From Thiotrichaceae bacterium (lineage in GTDB: Bacteria > Pseudomonadota > Gammaproteobacteria > Thiotrichales > Thiotrichaceae): a stretch of 56,730 nt of DNA. Shown piece after piece: positions 26,425 to 36,584 of the stretch (positions are counted from its first letter, which is position 1; each line of letters starts with the position of its first letter). The stretch lies in the NCBI GenBank assembly GCA_027083815.1, contig JALWMR010000086.1, forward strand, positions 1 to 56,730, written 5' to 3'. Made by a program: the position numbers and the translations under genes. A model generated the notes under the pieces. It saw only the letters and a program-made list of their open reading frames with translations. It was not told the origin of the DNA and made no database searches.

Positions 26425-27315
26425 TTAGTTGGAAATGACTAAACTGTTTTGTACGAAGAAATTCTTTTGATATCGCTTTTTCATCCCTGCCTGTGCTTTT
26501 ATGGCTGAGTTACGGTCTGCATGTCCGCCTACTCTTACACGATAAAGAATTTTGTTGTCACGAGTGGTTTGTGTGATAAACACTTTATAACCCTCTGATT
26601 GCATAGTTTTTGCCAGTTTGTTGGCGCGAGACTGACTGGATGTGGCTAACAACTGGATTGAATATTTTCCCAGTGGTTTTGAAGCAATACCTGTGCTGCT
26701 AGCTGCAGCAACTGACTTGGCTTTCTCTTTTTTGGCAGTCTTGACAACATTGGTAACAAGGGTTGATTTTTGTGCTTTTTTTGCCGATTTTTCTGGACTT
26801 TTCTTATTAACAATTTGAGGTTTAAAGTTGGATTCTGGTTTTTTCTGCTGTTCGTTAGCAGAACTGGCAACAACTGTTTCCTTAGTTGGAGTTTTGTTAG
26901 TGTCAACTTTGATTGGTAGCTCCTCTTCCATCACTACCGCAGTGGTATCGATTATTTCTTTGGTCTCATTGGGTTGAGGAGGGCGTATCGCGAATCCGGG
27001 TTTATCCGTTGATTTAGCATTTGAAATGGAATCTTTTATTAAATTGGTTGTTCCGGTTGCCGCTGCAACGACAGAGCTACCTGCATCTGCAACTTTCTCT
27101 TTGGTGTTGTCCACAAGAGTGGCTGCGTTATCGCTTACTTTATTTATGGCACCACCGAGGCTCGGAATCTTCATGTCAGGTGCATTGGGTAATTTAATGT
27201 CGACAACTTCCTGTCGTTCACGGCTTTTATCTTTAAGTAGGTAGCCTAATAACAAGGCTGCAATTATTGCTAAAACTACTGCCCCTATACCACGTTTTAC
27301 CATTGCATTATCCAT
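26425..27315 (-). CDS. dedD: SPOR-domain protein (DedD-like)
   Basis: The protein has 296 residues: a short cytoplasmic start, one membrane helix (about 10-28), a long Lys/Ala/Thr-rich periplasmic linker, and a C-terminal SPOR domain (about 218-296, starting KYSIQLLATSSQSRANKLA). SPOR domains bind denuded septal peptidoglycan, so a role in cell division is expected. The position between folC and cvpA matches dedD. AGGA precedes the ATG by 7 nt. Confidence 0.9.
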   Translation of the reverse strand: MDNAMVKRGIGAVVLAIIAALLLGYLLKDKSRERQEVVDIKLPNAPDMKIPSLGGAINKVSDNAATLVDNTKEKVADAGSSVVAAATGTTNLIKDSISNAKSTDKPGFAIRPPQPNETKEIIDTTAVVMEEELPIKVDTNKTPTKETVVASSANEQQKKPESNFKPQIVNKKSPEKSAKKAQKSTLVTNVVKTAKKEKAKSVAAASSTGIASKPLGKYSIQLLATSSQSRANKLAKTMQSEGYKVFITQTTRDNKILYRVRVGGHADRNSAIKAQAGMKKRYQKNFFVQNSLVISN

Positions 27316-27354
27316 GATTGCGTCCTGCTCCTTCCGTTATTTTGTTCAGGTGTG

Positions 27355-28653
27355 CTAACTCGAAAACTCATTTAACCCCGTTTTCTCCGCTTCACTTATT
27401 TGTAGTATCTCGGATACTACCAGAAAAGAGCCAAAAACGACTACTCTATCTTTAAAATTACTGATGTTTTTCAGACTCTGATATGTGCTTTTGAAATCAT
27501 TATGAGGAATAAGTTCTGCTTCCCCTATTTGGTCACTTAAGGCTTGATTTAGTTCATTTATTGTCATGCCACGTGTTCCGCCTAAGGGGACAATATGCCA
27601 TTCATCAATTGCAGGTGACATAATTGAAACGACCTGCTTTATGTCCTTATCTTTTAGCATGGAAAACAGGGCATATGTTTTACCTGACACAGGGTTATTT
27701 GCAAGATAGGCGGCTAATGCTTTGGCGGCCTGGGGGTTGTGGGCGACATCCAGTAACCACTCCGGTTGTTGACTGATTATCTGTAAGCGACCTGTTGCCT
27801 TGGCAGATAATAATCCTTGCTTGATAGCATCGGTGTCAACGGGTAGTTTCTCTTTTAGTGAATACAAACCTGCTATCACAGTGGCGGCATTGTTTAACTG
27901 AAAACGGCCTTTTAAATTAGGTTTGGGCAGATTAATGGTTTTGTTTTGACCGACCCACTTCCAGCGATTGGGGGTTGCATCATCAGTCTCAATAAAAAAA
28001 TCTTTATCTAATTGATAGAGTTTTGCACCAATTTTACCGGCTTGTTTTGCAATAGACTTTGGCGGGTGAGGATCACCGCAAATAACGGGTGTATCCTTTC
28101 TCATAATACCAGATTTTTCTATGCCTATAGTTTCTCTGTCATTTCCCAGCCAATTTTCATGGTCTATATCGATACTGCTAATAATGGCCAGCGAGGTATC
28201 CCAAAGATTGGCTGCATCCAGTCGTCCGCCTAAACCAACTTCAAGTATTGCTACATCAATGTTTTGTTGCGAAAAACAGAGTATTGCCGCAAGTGTACTA
28301 AATTCAAAGTAGGTGAGGCTGATATTGCCTCGTGCTTTATCAATCACCTCAAAGGCATCAATAATTTGTTGCTCATTGGCGTTTTGAGCATTGATCTTGA
28401 TGCGTTCATTGTAGTCAATCAGATGAGGAGAGGTGTAGCTGCCTACATTATAGCCTTGTGCTATGAGGATGGCTTCCAGCAGGGCAACTGATGAGCCTTT
28501 ACCGTTAGTGCCAGCCACGGTGATAATGGGGAAATCAGGCTTTAACAGTTTTAGTTTGTGGGCGACTTTGCCAATGCGCTCCAAACCAAGATCAATTTCA
28601 GTAAGATGAAGTGTTTCCTGCCATGATAACCAATCGGATAAGGTACGTTTCAT
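27355..28653 (-). CDS. folC: Dihydrofolate synthase/folylpolyglutamate synthase FolC
   Basis: A 432-residue Mur-ligase-family enzyme that adds glutamate to dihydropteroate and folates. The ATP loop is TVAGTNGKGSS (about 45-55), followed by YTSPHL and NERIKIN, the family signatures, then EVGLGGRLDAAN. It starts 24 bp after accD in the same operon. Confidence 0.97.
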   Translation of the reverse strand: MKRTLSDWLSWQETLHLTEIDLGLERIGKVAHKLKLLKPDFPIITVAGTNGKGSSVALLEAILIAQGYNVGSYTSPHLIDYNERIKINAQNANEQQIIDAFEVIDKARGNISLTYFEFSTLAAILCFSQQNIDVAILEVGLGGRLDAANLWDTSLAIISSIDIDHENWLGNDRETIGIEKSGIMRKDTPVICGDPHPPKSIAKQAGKIGAKLYQLDKDFFIETDDATPNRWKWVGQNKTINLPKPNLKGRFQLNNAATVIAGLYSLKEKLPVDTDAIKQGLLSAKATGRLQIISQQPEWLLDVAHNPQAAKALAAYLANNPVSGKTYALFSMLKDKDIKQVVSIMSPAIDEWHIVPLGGTRGMTINELNQALSDQIGEAELIPHNDFKSTYQSLKNISNFKDRVVVFGSFLVVSEILQISEAEKTGLNEFSS

Positions 28654-28677
28654 CGGTTTGTCCGGTGCAATAACCGA

Positions 28678-29652
28678 CTAACTATCTTTGGATGATTCAG
28701 GTTTTTCCTGGTCTTTACTTTCATCTTCGGTATTTAAGGCAAGCGGTGCCGGTTCGGGAATGGCATCTTTTTCTTCCATATTTTCAGGGCGTGGTTTGTG
28801 GGTTAACATGCATAATAAATCGGCAATTTCCTTGCGTAAATCCTGACGGGAGATAATGCGATCTATGGCACCCTTTTCAATTAAAAACTCACTACGCTGA
28901 AACCCTTCAGGTAGCTTTTCACCAACGGTTTGTTCAATAACGCGCGGTCCGGCAAAGCCAATCAATGCCTTTGGTTCAGCGATAATAACGTCCCCCAGCA
29001 TGGCAAAGCTGGCTGAAACCCCACCCATTGTGGGATCGGTCAAAACCGAAATAAAGGGTAGGTCGGCCGCTGATAGCCTGGTGAGTGCCGCACTGGTTTT
29101 AGCCATTTGCATCAGTGAAAATAGAGCTTCTTGCATGCGAGCGCCACCGCTGGCGGAGAAAACTACTAAGGGTATTTTCTCTCTAATTGCGGCATTGACA
29201 GCCTGCACAAAACGTTCGCCAACAACCGAACCCATAGATCCGCCCATAAAACGAAAGTCAAAAGCAGCAGCGACCAGGTCAACTCCATGTACCTGACCTT
29301 TTATAACGATTAATGCATCTTTTTCATCGGTTGCTTTCTGGGCGGCTGCGAGTCGGTCTTTATATTTTTTACTATCTTTGAATTTAAGGATATCAATAGG
29401 TGTGACATTATTGGCTATTTCTTCTTGCCTGGCATCTTTGTCCAGGAAATAATTAAGTCGTTGGCGACCACCAAGACGCTCATGATGACCACACTTGGGG
29501 CAAACCTCACGGTTTCTTTCAAGATCGGCGCGGTATAATACGGCATTACAAGCGGGACATTTATGCCATAAACCCTCTGGGATTGACTTTTTCTTTGCGG
29601 TAGTCGTTTCAGTACGAATTCGTGAAGGAATTAATTTTTCAAACCAGCTCAT
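28678..29652 (-). CDS. accD: Acetyl-CoA carboxylase carboxyltransferase subunit beta AccD
   Basis: A 324-residue subunit that, with AccA, transfers carboxyl from biotin to acetyl-CoA. The N-terminal zinc ribbon has [10 protein letters not shown] and CPKCGHHE; the crotonase-like core includes [19 protein letters not shown] and [16 protein letters not shown]. The start MSWFEKL at 29652 is preferred because E. coli AccD begins MSW and GGAC lies just upstream. An ATG at 29673, overlapping the trpA stop, is also in frame. The C-terminal tail is acidic and Pro-rich. Confidence 0.96.
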   Translation of the reverse strand: MSWFEKLIPSRIRTETTTAKKKSIPEGLWHKCPACNAVLYRADLERNREVCPKCGHHERLGGRQRLNYFLDKDARQEEIANNVTPIDILKFKDSKKYKDRLAAAQKATDEKDALIVIKGQVHGVDLVAAAFDFRFMGGSMGSVVGERFVQAVNAAIREKIPLVVFSASGGARMQEALFSLMQMAKTSAALTRLSAADLPFISVLTDPTMGGVSASFAMLGDVIIAEPKALIGFAGPRVIEQTVGEKLPEGFQRSEFLIEKGAIDRIISRQDLRKEIADLLCMLTHKPRPENMEEKDAIPEPAPLALNTEDESKDQEKPESSKDS

Positions 29653-29665
29653 ATCAAAGTCCATT

Positions 29666-30484
29666 TTAACCATCCGTTAAACCATCCATTGCTGTACGCA
29701 TTGATTGTAGTAGCGCGCCTATCTGGGTTTCTATTGTATCAGCATCATCGACATTATTTTCAATAATTTTGACAATGGCGCTTCCAACAATGGCACCATC
29801 AGATACAGCTGATACGGCGGCTGCGCTAGCGGCATCCTTAATGCCGAAGCCAACGCCAATAGGTAGATCAGTGATTGATCTGATTGTGTTAACACGCTCT
29901 TCTACCTCGGCAACATTCAGTATGCTGGAGCCGGTTACACCTTTAAGTGAGACATAGTAAAGATAGCCACTTCCAGCTGATGATATTTTACTTATGCGTT
30001 CCTGCGTTGTCGTTGGGGCCAGAAGAAAGATAGGGTCAATATCTGCTTTTTTTAAAATGGCGACAAGCTCTGTACCCTCTTCAGGTGGTAAATCAACTGT
30101 TAATAATCCATCCACCCCCGCTTGTGCTGCCCTGTCTGCAAAGGTTTGATAACCCATAGTTTCAACCGGATTAAGATAACCCATTAAAACAATGGGAGTT
30201 TTATCATCCTTTTTTCTGAATTCGGCAGTCATGTCAAGAACGTCATTTAAGCTTGTGTGATGTACCAATGCCCGCTCGCAGGCAAGCTGTACCGTGGGGC
30301 CATCAGCCATGGGATCAGAAAAAGGAATGCCAAGTTCAATAATATCAGCACCCGATTCGACCATTTTATGCATCAAGGGTACCGTAATGGATGGGTTTGA
30401 GTCACCCGCTGTAATATAGGGGATTAAGGCTTTTTTGCCGTTAGCCTTTAAACTGGTGAAACATTGTGTCAAACGTGTGCTCAT
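29666..30484 (-). CDS. trpA: Tryptophan synthase alpha subunit
   Basis: A 272-residue TIM barrel that cleaves indole-3-glycerol phosphate. The active-site segment [14 protein letters not shown] holds the catalytic Glu, and the second catalytic acid region is [21 protein letters not shown] and [11 protein letters not shown] bind phosphate. The start overlaps the trpB stop by 4 bp (ATGA), so the two subunits are translationally coupled. Confidence 0.98.
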   Translation of the reverse strand: MSTRLTQCFTSLKANGKKALIPYITAGDSNPSITVPLMHKMVESGADIIELGIPFSDPMADGPTVQLACERALVHHTSLNDVLDMTAEFRKKDDKTPIVLMGYLNPVETMGYQTFADRAAQAGVDGLLTVDLPPEEGTELVAILKKADIDPIFLLAPTTTQERISKISSAGSGYLYYVSLKGVTGSSILNVAEVEERVNTIRSITDLPIGVGFGIKDAASAAAVSAVSDGAIVGSAIVKIIENNVDDADTIETQIGALLQSMRTAMDGLTDG

Positions 30485-31743
30485 AACTTTATCCCCTCAC
30501 GTGCAGCAATAGTATTAATATCTTTATCGCCGCGCCCCGACAGGTTGACGATAATAGTTTGATCCTTTTCCAGAGTGGGAGCCAGCTTCATGGCATAGGC
30601 CAGAGCATGACTGCTTTCCAGTGCAGGAATAATACCTTCAATGCGTGTTAATGAGTGAAACGCTTGCATCGCCTCATCATCGGTGATGGCAACATAGTTG
30701 GCGCGCCCAATGTCTTTTAAAAAGCAATGTTCCGGACCAACGCCCGGGTAGTCAAGACCCGCCGAAATAGAATGGGGTTCGATCACCTGACCATCTTTAT
30801 CGGCCATCAGGTACATACGATTACCGTGTAGCACGCCAGGATTGGCTTTGCAAAGCGGAGCTGCATGTTCACCTGTTTCAAGCCCTCGGCCAGCGGCCTC
30901 TACGCCATATATTTGTACCTCCAAATCAGGCAGGAATTCGTGGAACAGGCCAATGGCATTAGAGCCACCGCCAATACAGGCAACAAGGGCGTCGGGCAAT
31001 TTGCCAGTTTGTTTCAGGGATTGCTGTTTTGCCTCACGACCTATAATGGTTTGGAAGTCGCGTACCATCGCCGGGTAGGGGTGTGGGCCAGCCACAGTGC
31101 CGATACAATAAAAGGTGTTATCTACATTCGTCACCCAATCACGCATCGCTTCGTTTAGGGCATCTTTAAGTGTTTTGGAGCCAGAAGAAACCGGGCGAAC
31201 CTCAGCCCCCAGGAGCTTCATCCGGTAGACATTAGGTGCCTGGCGGGCAACATCAACTTCGCCCATATAAACAACGCACTCCAGACCAAGCCGGGCGGCA
31301 ATGGTGGCCGTGGCAACACCATGTTGACCAGCACCGGTTTCGGCAATAATGCGCGGCTTGCCCATGTGTTTGGCGAGCAGAGCCTGACCAATAGTATTAT
31401 TGATTTTATGCGCGCCGGTGTGATTCAGATCTTCCCGTTTTAAATAAATCTGTGCGCCACCAAGCTCTTTTGACCAGCGTTCGGCATGATAAAGCGGGCT
31501 GGGCCTGCCCACATAATGACGCAGATCGTTGTCAAAGTCGGTTTGAAACTGTTTACTTGTTTTAAGCTTGTCATAGGCCTGTTGCAGCTCGTCAATGGCT
31601 TCCATAAGCGTTTCGGCAGCAAAGCGCCCACCATAAATGCCAAAGTGACCTTGTGCGTCAGGGAAGGCCGCCCAATCGACGGTTGACAGATCAACATTGC
31701 TTAAGTCGATCATATTCAATTCATTATTTATTGTACTGGGCAC
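30481..31743 (-). CDS. trpB: Tryptophan synthase beta subunit
   Basis: A 420-residue PLP enzyme joining indole and serine. The PLP lysine is in [11 protein letters not shown], and the phosphate-binding loop is [10 protein letters not shown]. The GTG at 31743, inside trpF, has GAGG 6 nt upstream. An internal ATG at 31713 (MIDLSNVD) is closer to some family starts but lacks a Shine-Dalgarno. The overlap with trpF would be 20 bp. Confidence 0.97.
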   Translation of the reverse strand: MPSTINNELNMIDLSNVDLSTVDWAAFPDAQGHFGIYGGRFAAETLMEAIDELQQAYDKLKTSKQFQTDFDNDLRHYVGRPSPLYHAERWSKELGGAQIYLKREDLNHTGAHKINNTIGQALLAKHMGKPRIIAETGAGQHGVATATIAARLGLECVVYMGEVDVARQAPNVYRMKLLGAEVRPVSSGSKTLKDALNEAMRDWVTNVDNTFYCIGTVAGPHPYPAMVRDFQTIIGREAKQQSLKQTGKLPDALVACIGGGSNAIGLFHEFLPDLEVQIYGVEAAGRGLETGEHAAPLCKANPGVLHGNRMYLMADKDGQVIEPHSISAGLDYPGVGPEHCFLKDIGRANYVAITDDEAMQAFHSLTRIEGIIPALESSHALAYAMKLAPTLEKDQTIIVNLSGRGDKDINTIAAREGIKL

Positions 31744-32371
31744 GTCTTACCTCATTCATTAGCTGCATAATTTTATCTTTATCCTTCACGCCAGGAGCTT
31801 GCTCTACACCACTGCTCAAATCGACCGCATAAACGGATACCTGCTCAATGGCCTGTGCAATATTGTTCGGGTTTAAACCGCCCGCCAAAATGATCGGTTT
31901 ATGATAATCCCGCGGTGTATTTTTCCAGTCAAATGTATGACCTGTACCCCCCGCCTTGCCAGCGCCATGACTATCAACCAAAAAGCCTTTGGCTTCAGTG
32001 AACTGGTCGGCATATTGGGCAAAATCAGCCGCTTGCCTGTTTTTCATGCCCACCGCTTTAATATAGGGGCGTTTAAAGGATGCGCAATACTCGGGCGTTT
32101 CAGAGCCATGAAATTGTAGCAAGTCAAGCGGCACACTTTCCAGCACTGAATCAACAAATGATACGGGTGCATCCAGAAACAGGCCGACACTGGTGATAAA
32201 TGGAGGCAGGCTGTCACAAATCGCTACTGCCTGTTCGATACTGACATTGCGCGGGCTTTTCTCATAAAACACCAGACCGATAGCATCTGCGCCAGAATCA
32301 CAGACAGCCTGGGCATCCTCTATGGAGGTAATGCCGCAGATTTTGACACGTATTCTTCGGTATTCATTCAT
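31724..32371 (-). CDS. trpF: Phosphoribosylanthranilate isomerase
   Basis: A 215-residue TIM barrel for step three of tryptophan synthesis. It has [12 protein letters not shown] with the catalytic Cys, [19 protein letters not shown], and [10 protein letters not shown] followed by VDLSSGVE for phosphate binding. It is the first visible gene of the long trpF-to-ldt cluster. truA, which often precedes it, is absent; a repeat copy lies upstream instead. Confidence 0.98.
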   Translation of the reverse strand: MNEYRRIRVKICGITSIEDAQAVCDSGADAIGLVFYEKSPRNVSIEQAVAICDSLPPFITSVGLFLDAPVSFVDSVLESVPLDLLQFHGSETPEYCASFKRPYIKAVGMKNRQAADFAQYADQFTEAKGFLVDSHGAGKAGGTGHTFDWKNTPRDYHKPIILAGGLNPNNIAQAIEQVSVYAVDLSSGVEQAPGVKDKDKIMQLMNEVRRAQYNK

Positions 32372-32461
32372 GAGGGTGACGTTAGCACATGCCAGAGAAA
32401 GTATGAAGATACAAAAACATCAGGAATCAACAATAACAGTCAGGGCGAAGTTAGTGTGGGT

Positions 32462-32496
32462 GAAAAGGGCAGAAAAGTAGGGGGGTGTACTTTTTA
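32462..32496 (+). repeat. Short copy 10 of the GGGGGGTGTAC repeat family
   Basis: GAAAAGGGCAGAAAAGTA, six G, then TGTACTTTTTAG, followed by the tail GGTTGTTTTTGTCAC shared with other copies. It lies between the divergent trpF and DUF6502 genes. Confidence 0.87.
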
Positions 32497-32565
32497 GGGT
32501 TGTTTTTGTCACTAAAAAATAGACTTATCCTTATAAGAGTCATTTTTTATTCCTATAAGAAAACA

Positions 32566-32594
32566 TTGCTCTAAACTCATAATGGGATTATAAT
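32566..32594 (+). promoter_or_regulatory. Predicted promoter for a leaderless DUF6502 transcript
   Basis: A perfect -10 hexamer TATAAT is at 32589-32594. A -35-like TTGCTC is at 32566-32571, with exactly 17 bp between them. A start site 7 nt downstream of the -10 falls on the A of the ATG at 32601. No Shine-Dalgarno is present upstream, which agrees with a leaderless mRNA. Confidence 0.6.
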
Positions 32595-32605
32595 CCCATT
32601 ATGAG
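32576..32605. promoter_or_regulatory. Perfect 30-bp palindrome over the -10 box and start codon (candidate operator)
   Basis: The left half CTCATAATGGGATTA is the exact reverse complement of the right half. It covers the whole -10 hexamer and the first five bases of the DUF6502 gene. A dimeric DNA-binding protein here would block RNA polymerase. The product of the gene itself, with its helix-turn-helix-like segment, is the natural candidate (inference). Confidence 0.7.
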
Positions 32606-33434
32606 TCAGCCACTCAAAACAAGTCTCCCAAAAGCGGTTATGCATATTTTGAAACCGATAATCCGCATTCTGATGCGGAATGATGTGTCTCATGCTGAAT
32701 TTTGTGCGTTGGCTAAACAGGCTTATTTTGATGTGGCACATAAATACTTTGCGATTCCCGGCAAGAAAATGACGCATTCCAGGGTGGCGGTTTTAACCGG
32801 CATAAACAGGAAAGAGGTGCTACGTTTATCACGTCAAAAAGAGGCTAATGAAGAAACATTGGAAGGTACGCCTAATCGGGCAAAACGGGTGGTTAATGGC
32901 TGGTTAAGTGACCCTGATTTTTTGGATAGCAACAAAAAGCCTCTGGTGTTAAATATCAAGCAGGGCGAGAACAGTTTTTATCAGTTGGCAGCACGTTATA
33001 GCGGCGATATTACCGCTGGCGCAATTATTGACGAGTTGCAAAGGCTGGGTATTGTTGAATTAATTAATAGTGAGCAGATCAAACTCAACCAGGAGGCGTA
33101 TATCCCTCAAACGGGAGAGCTAGAAAAAATTGACATTATTTCAACCTGTGCCAGCGACTTGATGGATACCGCAATTTACAACCTGGATGTTGATGCCAAA
33201 CACGGTCGTTATCAGCGCCAGCTTGTTTATACCGGTGTTCCGGCTGATATTGCCGAGGAGTTTCAACGCCTGAGCAGTGAAAAGGCGCAGGCGTTGCTGG
33301 TTGAATTAAATCAGTGGTTAGCTGAAAACACCCGCGATGACAAAGAGCAGTCAACAGAGACAAGTCAACCAGTAGAAGAAAAGCGGGTTGGTTTGGGTAT
33401 TTATTATTTTGAAAATGAAATGGAATCAACATGA
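32601..33434 (+). CDS. DUF6502 family protein, probable helix-turn-helix regulator
   Basis: A 277-residue protein. Residues about 1-60 (HILKPIIRILMRNDVSHAEF and the following helices) match the start of DUF6502 proteins. A helix-turn-helix-like segment THSRVAVLTGINRKEVLRL lies at about 55-73. The middle (about 115-150) resembles a winged or degradation-control domain with YSGDITAGAIIDELQRLG. The start codon sits inside a perfect palindrome with no Shine-Dalgarno. The stop overlaps the following lipoprotein gene by 4 bp (ATGA). Function is not established for the family; a transcriptional regulator of the downstream surface genes is inferred. Confidence 0.8.
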   Translation: MSQPLKTSLPKAVMHILKPIIRILMRNDVSHAEFCALAKQAYFDVAHKYFAIPGKKMTHSRVAVLTGINRKEVLRLSRQKEANEETLEGTPNRAKRVVNGWLSDPDFLDSNKKPLVLNIKQGENSFYQLAARYSGDITAGAIIDELQRLGIVELINSEQIKLNQEAYIPQTGELEKIDIISTCASDLMDTAIYNLDVDAKHGRYQRQLVYTGVPADIAEEFQRLSSEKAQALLVELNQWLAENTRDDKEQSTETSQPVEEKRVGLGIYYFENEMEST

Positions 33435-34831
33435 GCGATTATAAAGCGATTAAACACAAGGGAGTTAACGCATTAATAATAGCCTTTAGCCTGGTGTTCT
33501 TGATAGCCTGTGGCGGCGGTGCAACAAGTAACAAAGGAGAAACCGTTGCCTCAGGTGAAGGTGGTATTATCGGCACGGCAAGAATTCTGGCATCGACCCC
33601 AACCAAAGTTCATTTTAAATCACAAAGTGGCAAAAGGGCAGAAGCTGATATTGATCCATTTGGTAAATTCAGGCTGTCTAAAACAGATGCAGATGCCTAT
33701 TTGCTGAGAGTGAAAAAAGTTCAAAATAATCAAAATAGTAGCGCCCGAAAAGGAGCAGACAGCAGTTCTAGGAGCCTCGCTCAATCCGCCCAAAAAGAAG
33801 CCAGCGATGATTATTATTACAGTGTTGCACACAGTGACGGTAAGCACCTGATTAATCGAAATATACACCCCTATACTGATTTGATTGTGCGCAACTGGTT
33901 TGCCACCAAAATGATTAATATTAATAAAGAATTTGATAGCGATCAGCCCATTATGCAAATTCCCTCGGTTGCCGAAATAAATGCCATTGAGAACGAGATT
34001 AAAGGCATTGTCGCCAGAGTATTGGCAGATTATGGAGTTAACCAGTCGGTCGATTTGCTTTCAACGCCGTATGATCGTAATGGAAAGGGGCTGGACAGTT
34101 TTCTGGATAAAAACAAGGTGGTTATTGATAGCCAGGACAAAATCACCATCATCCTCAAACAGCCCAGCGGCAATGCGATTACTATCAGTGTCAAAAAGCT
34201 GAGCCTGAATAAAGACCTGACCAGCAATAATGATACTCCGCCCAGCACGCCCGAAAATCTTATGGCATACCCGCAAAGTGCCACCAGCATTATTCTGCGC
34301 TGGAAAGCATCAGCCGATGATAAAGGCGTATCTGGTTACAACATCTATCGAAACAATCAAAAAATTGCCACCACAGCTTACCCGGTTTATACCGATACTG
34401 GGCTGAACAGTGGGCAAAACTATCGCTATCAGGTTGAGGCACTGGATGGCAGAAACCAGACTTCTGCCAAAACAGCCCAAACCGCGCCCGTTTCCCCCAG
34501 TTCAAATGCCACAATCCCCTTAAATGGAAGCTACGATGTGGTCGTCACCAGCACCTCAACCGAAGCATATTGCAGTGGTGCAACGGGCAGCTTTGTTTTA
34601 AGCAATGATGAAGATATTAATGGCTCAGTCACCAGCGACACCAATAGCAGCTACGTGTTTACCCTAAATGGAAAACGCAATAAAAACACCGGCGAAGTCA
34701 CAGGTGGCTTTGCCATTACACAAGGTATTACCTATGCCAGCATTAACGGCATTATTAATGGTCTCGACTCAAACGGAACCTACAGCGATATTCGCGGCTG
34801 TAAGGGCGTTTGGGTGGCGACAAAACAGTAA
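33431..34831 (+). CDS. Lipoprotein with a fibronectin type III domain
   Basis: A 466-residue protein with a lipoprotein signal ending VFLIACGGG (Cys27). Residues about 45-260 have no recognised fold but include a carboxypeptidase-regulatory-like start (GTARI...DPFGKFRL). An Fn3 domain lies at about 277-355 (PSTPENLMAYPQSATSIILR, then SGYNIYRN, then YRYQVEALD). The last 100 residues form a Ser/Asn/Thr/Gly-rich beta domain with two Cys. It is coupled to the DUF6502 gene by a 4-bp overlap. Probably outer-membrane anchored. Confidence 0.85.
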   Translation: MSDYKAIKHKGVNALIIAFSLVFLIACGGGATSNKGETVASGEGGIIGTARILASTPTKVHFKSQSGKRAEADIDPFGKFRLSKTDADAYLLRVKKVQNNQNSSARKGADSSSRSLAQSAQKEASDDYYYSVAHSDGKHLINRNIHPYTDLIVRNWFATKMININKEFDSDQPIMQIPSVAEINAIENEIKGIVARVLADYGVNQSVDLLSTPYDRNGKGLDSFLDKNKVVIDSQDKITIILKQPSGNAITISVKKLSLNKDLTSNNDTPPSTPENLMAYPQSATSIILRWKASADDKGVSGYNIYRNNQKIATTAYPVYTDTGLNSGQNYRYQVEALDGRNQTSAKTAQTAPVSPSSNATIPLNGSYDVVVTSTSTEAYCSGATGSFVLSNDEDINGSVTSDTNSSYVFTLNGKRNKNTGEVTGGFAITQGITYASINGIINGLDSNGTYSDIRGCKGVWVATKQ

Positions 34832-34858
34832 ATTTTTAAAAACGTAAGGAGATAAAAG

Positions 34859-36511
34859 ATGCTAAAAATGAAAAAGAAGTTACAGATTTTAATACTTTCG
34901 CTCAGTGCTTTGGCAGGCGGTGGTTTTAGTTTAACGGCACAGGCTGATGTAATGGGGTTTGTGGAAAGCCATAAAATTCCTGGTCAGGTACTAAGTCATG
35001 TTGTAAGTCATAATGGTAAATTTGTTTATGCAGCCTCTACTAGCCCTGGCAAGATCTATGTTTTCTCCAGAAATCAGGAATATGGGAAATTGACGGAATT
35101 ACAAGCAATTAACCCGCCTTCCTCAGTATCCACTTTTTCTTCTCAGGGAATGGTAATCAGTCCTGATGATAAACAGCTTTATATCCTCAACCTTAATGGA
35201 GACGTCTTACGTTTTGATGTGAATGATATGGGAGAACTTACTTATGTGGGTTCAATAGAAACTGCTGGTAGAGGCAGTGGAATTGTTATTTCCAGCAATG
35301 GCAGTTATCTCTATGTTGCAGGATATTATGGAGAGCTTACGGTACTTAGGCGTGCTGCCAATGGTAATCTTTCTAAGAAGCAGTTAGTTACAAAAGATTT
35401 AAACGATAATGAAATTTCATATGCTAAAGAAATGACGCTAAGCCCTGATGGAAAACAACTTTTTGTTTCAAGCCCATCTTTTGATGACCGTTTATATGTT
35501 TTTAATATTGAAACTGGTGGTACTTTGACAAGTACACAGGTTTTTATGAACAAGAATAATAGCTACAACCCTAATGATGAAGATATCAAGATTGATGGAG
35601 CAGGGGGATATGGTACAGCAGTAACTAAGGATGGAAAATATTTCTATGCTGTTGGTCGTACTAGGTCTGTCAAAGATTCAATTTCAATTTTTAAGCGTGA
35701 TGGAAATGGTCGTCTTAGTTTTTATAAAAATGTAGTTTCACCCAAAAAATCAGCAACAAACTCGAATACAATTATTTTTTCTCCTGGGGCTGATTTAATA
35801 ATAAGCCCTAATCAAAAATATGTTTATGTTTTTGATGATATCACGGATATCCTCAGCGTGTGGCGACGAGATATTAAAACTGGAGATCTATCTTTACTCG
35901 ATAGAATTAATGGTATTTCAAGCACTCATTATGATTACCGTATGAATATTTCCCCTGATGAAAAGCATTTATACTTAAATGCGACAAGTGGGATTGTTGT
36001 TTATGATCTACGTTCCGATCTCAATATCGTAAAATCTGGCCCCAGCACCAATGTAGCCCCTAATGGCACCATCTCCTATACTCTGGCAGTGACCAATAAT
36101 GGCCCCAGCGATGCCTATAATGTGGTGGCCACAGATACCCTGCCTGCTGGCACAAGCTATATCAGTGGCACGGTTAATTCAGCCTCAGGTTCATGTTCAG
36201 CCAGTGATCAAAAAGTCACCTGTAGCATGGGTAAATTTGCTGTAGATGACGGCTATAACGCCATTATTCAGGTAAAAGCCCCCACAGCAGAAGGCACAAT
36301 CACCAATACAGCCAGCGTGACTGCCGACCAACTGGACAGCAAAACAACGGATAACAGCGATTCGGTCACCACCACCATTAAAAAAGGCGGCTCAACCCTG
36401 CCACCCGTAACAGGTGGTGGAACAGGCGGCAGCGGCGGAGGTAGCATGCCACTGAGCTTGTTTGTGCTGTTATTGCCCGCTTTACTGCGTCGCAGACTAA
36501 AGTTTAATTAA
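34859..36511 (+). CDS. Beta-propeller/DUF11 surface protein with GlyGly-CTERM tail (copy A)
   Basis: A 550-residue protein. It has a signal peptide (about 4-30, ending TAQAD), a lactonase/YncE-like seven-bladed propeller (about 35-380, blades with SPDGKQLFVSS-type strands), a DUF11 domain (about 385-515: VKSGPSTNVAPNGTISYTLA, TDTLPAGTSYIS), and a C-terminal GGSGGGS spacer, hydrophobic helix and Arg cluster (about 525-550). That tail is the GlyGly-CTERM sorting signal processed by rhombosortase in known systems. AGGAG lies 7 nt before the ATG. It is followed by a terminator and a paralogue. Confidence 0.9.
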   Translation: MLKMKKKLQILILSLSALAGGGFSLTAQADVMGFVESHKIPGQVLSHVVSHNGKFVYAASTSPGKIYVFSRNQEYGKLTELQAINPPSSVSTFSSQGMVISPDDKQLYILNLNGDVLRFDVNDMGELTYVGSIETAGRGSGIVISSNGSYLYVAGYYGELTVLRRAANGNLSKKQLVTKDLNDNEISYAKEMTLSPDGKQLFVSSPSFDDRLYVFNIETGGTLTSTQVFMNKNNSYNPNDEDIKIDGAGGYGTAVTKDGKYFYAVGRTRSVKDSISIFKRDGNGRLSFYKNVVSPKKSATNSNTIIFSPGADLIISPNQKYVYVFDDITDILSVWRRDIKTGDLSLLDRINGISSTHYDYRMNISPDEKHLYLNATSGIVVYDLRSDLNIVKSGPSTNVAPNGTISYTLAVTNNGPSDAYNVVATDTLPAGTSYISGTVNSASGSCSASDQKVTCSMGKFAVDDGYNAIIQVKAPTAEGTITNTASVTADQLDSKTTDNSDSVTTTIKKGGSTLPPVTGGGTGGSGGGSMPLSLFVLLLPALLRRRLKFN

Positions 36512-36524
36512 ATAAAAACAGGAT

Positions 36525-36554
36525 AAAACCACCGGTGAAATATCCGGTGGTTTT
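36525..36554 (+). terminator. Stem-loop between the two propeller genes
   Basis: An 11-bp perfect stem AAAACCACCGG/CCGGTGGTTTT with an 8-nt loop. The final TTTT may serve as the U-tract. It would reduce read-through into copy B, which has its own strong Shine-Dalgarno. Confidence 0.8.
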
Positions 36555-36584
36555 AGCAAATTAAAAAAAGATAAGGAGATAAAA

